Below, one piece after another: positions 5,396-5,787 of a DNA stretch of 5,787 bases (the stretch's first letter is position 1; every line of letters starts with the position of its first letter). The stretch lies in assembly GCA_014728425.1 (NCBI GenBank), contig WJLO01000005.1:1-5787 (forward strand), given 5' to 3'. A program made the translations under genes and the position numbers. The notes beneath the pieces were generated by a model. It saw only the letters and a program-made list of their open reading frames with translations. It was not told the origin of the DNA and made no database searches. The stretch is from Minisyncoccota bacterium. Lineage in GTDB: Bacteria > Patescibacteriota > Microgenomatia > UBA1400 > PJMF01.

Positions 5396-5782
5396 TTAAA
5401 GTTTTTTTTGCATCCAATACAAGGGTCTCTTTTCTTCATGATTGGGATGTAATTCTTGAAACTCAAACCCTTGGTTGTTAAACCAATGCTATTCTTGTTC
5501 ATTAGCAACTAAAGTTTGTAAATATTGATAGCTAGTTGTTTGGTTACGCTTAATTAGTTGCTGCAAAATTAAAGTTAATAATTGTTGTTCTTGTTGTTGC
5601 TCTTCACTTGCCCAACGATGAATTACTAAAGTATTTGTTTGAGTTGACTTGGGAGATTTCTTGGCATAAAGGCCAAAAATAATTTTGTTATTGTCAAGAA
5701 TAATCCAATTCTGTGCCCCGGATTCTTGAAAGTCATTTTGTTGGTAACGACGTCCTTGTCCTTTTTTAAAACTAGTCCACAT
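5396..5782 (-). pseudogene. GNAT-like acetyltransferase frame interrupted by an in-frame TAG
   Basis: A 97-residue open frame from ATG 5782 stops at TAG (5491-5489). The same frame continues without another stop for 30 codons, to TAA at 5398-5396. The two parts read as one protein: NWIILDNNKIIFGLY (a beta pair typical of GNAT folds), a long Gln-rich helix, YQYLQTLVANEQE, then after the TAG HWFNNQGFEFQEL and RPLYWMQKKL. The pattern N...WF.N.GF followed by a late hydrophobic strand matches the C-terminal half of GNAT N-acetyltransferases. One C-to-T change (CAG to TAG) would explain the stop. The substrate is unknown. The codon before the ATG (TTA) is open, so the gene may extend beyond the window. 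It could be a recent pseudogene, a sequencing error, or read through; TAG ends pyrG and the adenosyltransferase gene here. Confidence 0.6.
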
Positions 5783-5787
5783 TAAAC

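Overview
The window is an AT-rich bacterial chromosome segment in which an integrated element meets a housekeeping region at a tRNA gene. The genes read with the standard bacterial code. The divergent CTP synthase (P-loop domain with K-C-E-N-Y in place of the usual K-x-D-P-Y), the compact gene spacing and the near-leaderless promoters suggest a candidate-phyla-radiation (Patescibacteria-type) bacterium. That placement is inferred from recalled family features, not from a search.

Layout. Positions 1 to about 2095 are the visible end of an integrated element: a 68-residue basic protein of unknown function (71-277, strong ribosome binding site), a highly structured intergenic segment (281-367) beginning where a good sigma70-type promoter (246-274) predicts transcription to start, and a large serine recombinase (410-2095). 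The recombinase frame runs into the 3' half of a tRNA-Glu(UUC) gene on the opposite strand (2055-2129), so its last 13 residues are the complement of tRNA sequence. The tRNA is therefore the likely attachment site. The far end of the element lies outside the window.

On the 5' side of the tRNA are two nearly identical contiguous 61-bp units (2151-2272). They are aberrant copies of the tRNA-Glu leader and D-arm, with an 8-bp inverted repeat replacing most of the 5' acceptor segment. The minus strand then carries, in order of transcription, pyrG (4780-3083), rplS (3024-2650), yraN (2660-2304), the repeats and the tRNA: nucleotide synthesis, ribosome and tRNA functions, plausibly one transcription unit.

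Divergent from pyrG is a PduO-type cobalamin adenosyltransferase (4811-5356). The two genes share a 30-bp gap with overlapping predicted promoters and a palindrome. Convergent with it, at the right edge, is a GNAT-like acetyltransferase frame interrupted by one in-frame TAG (5396-5782).

The observations most worth following are the promoter-linked structured RNA with mutually crossing stems upstream of the recombinase, the recombinase/tRNA overlap, the tRNA-derived tandem repeat and the amber-interrupted GNAT gene.
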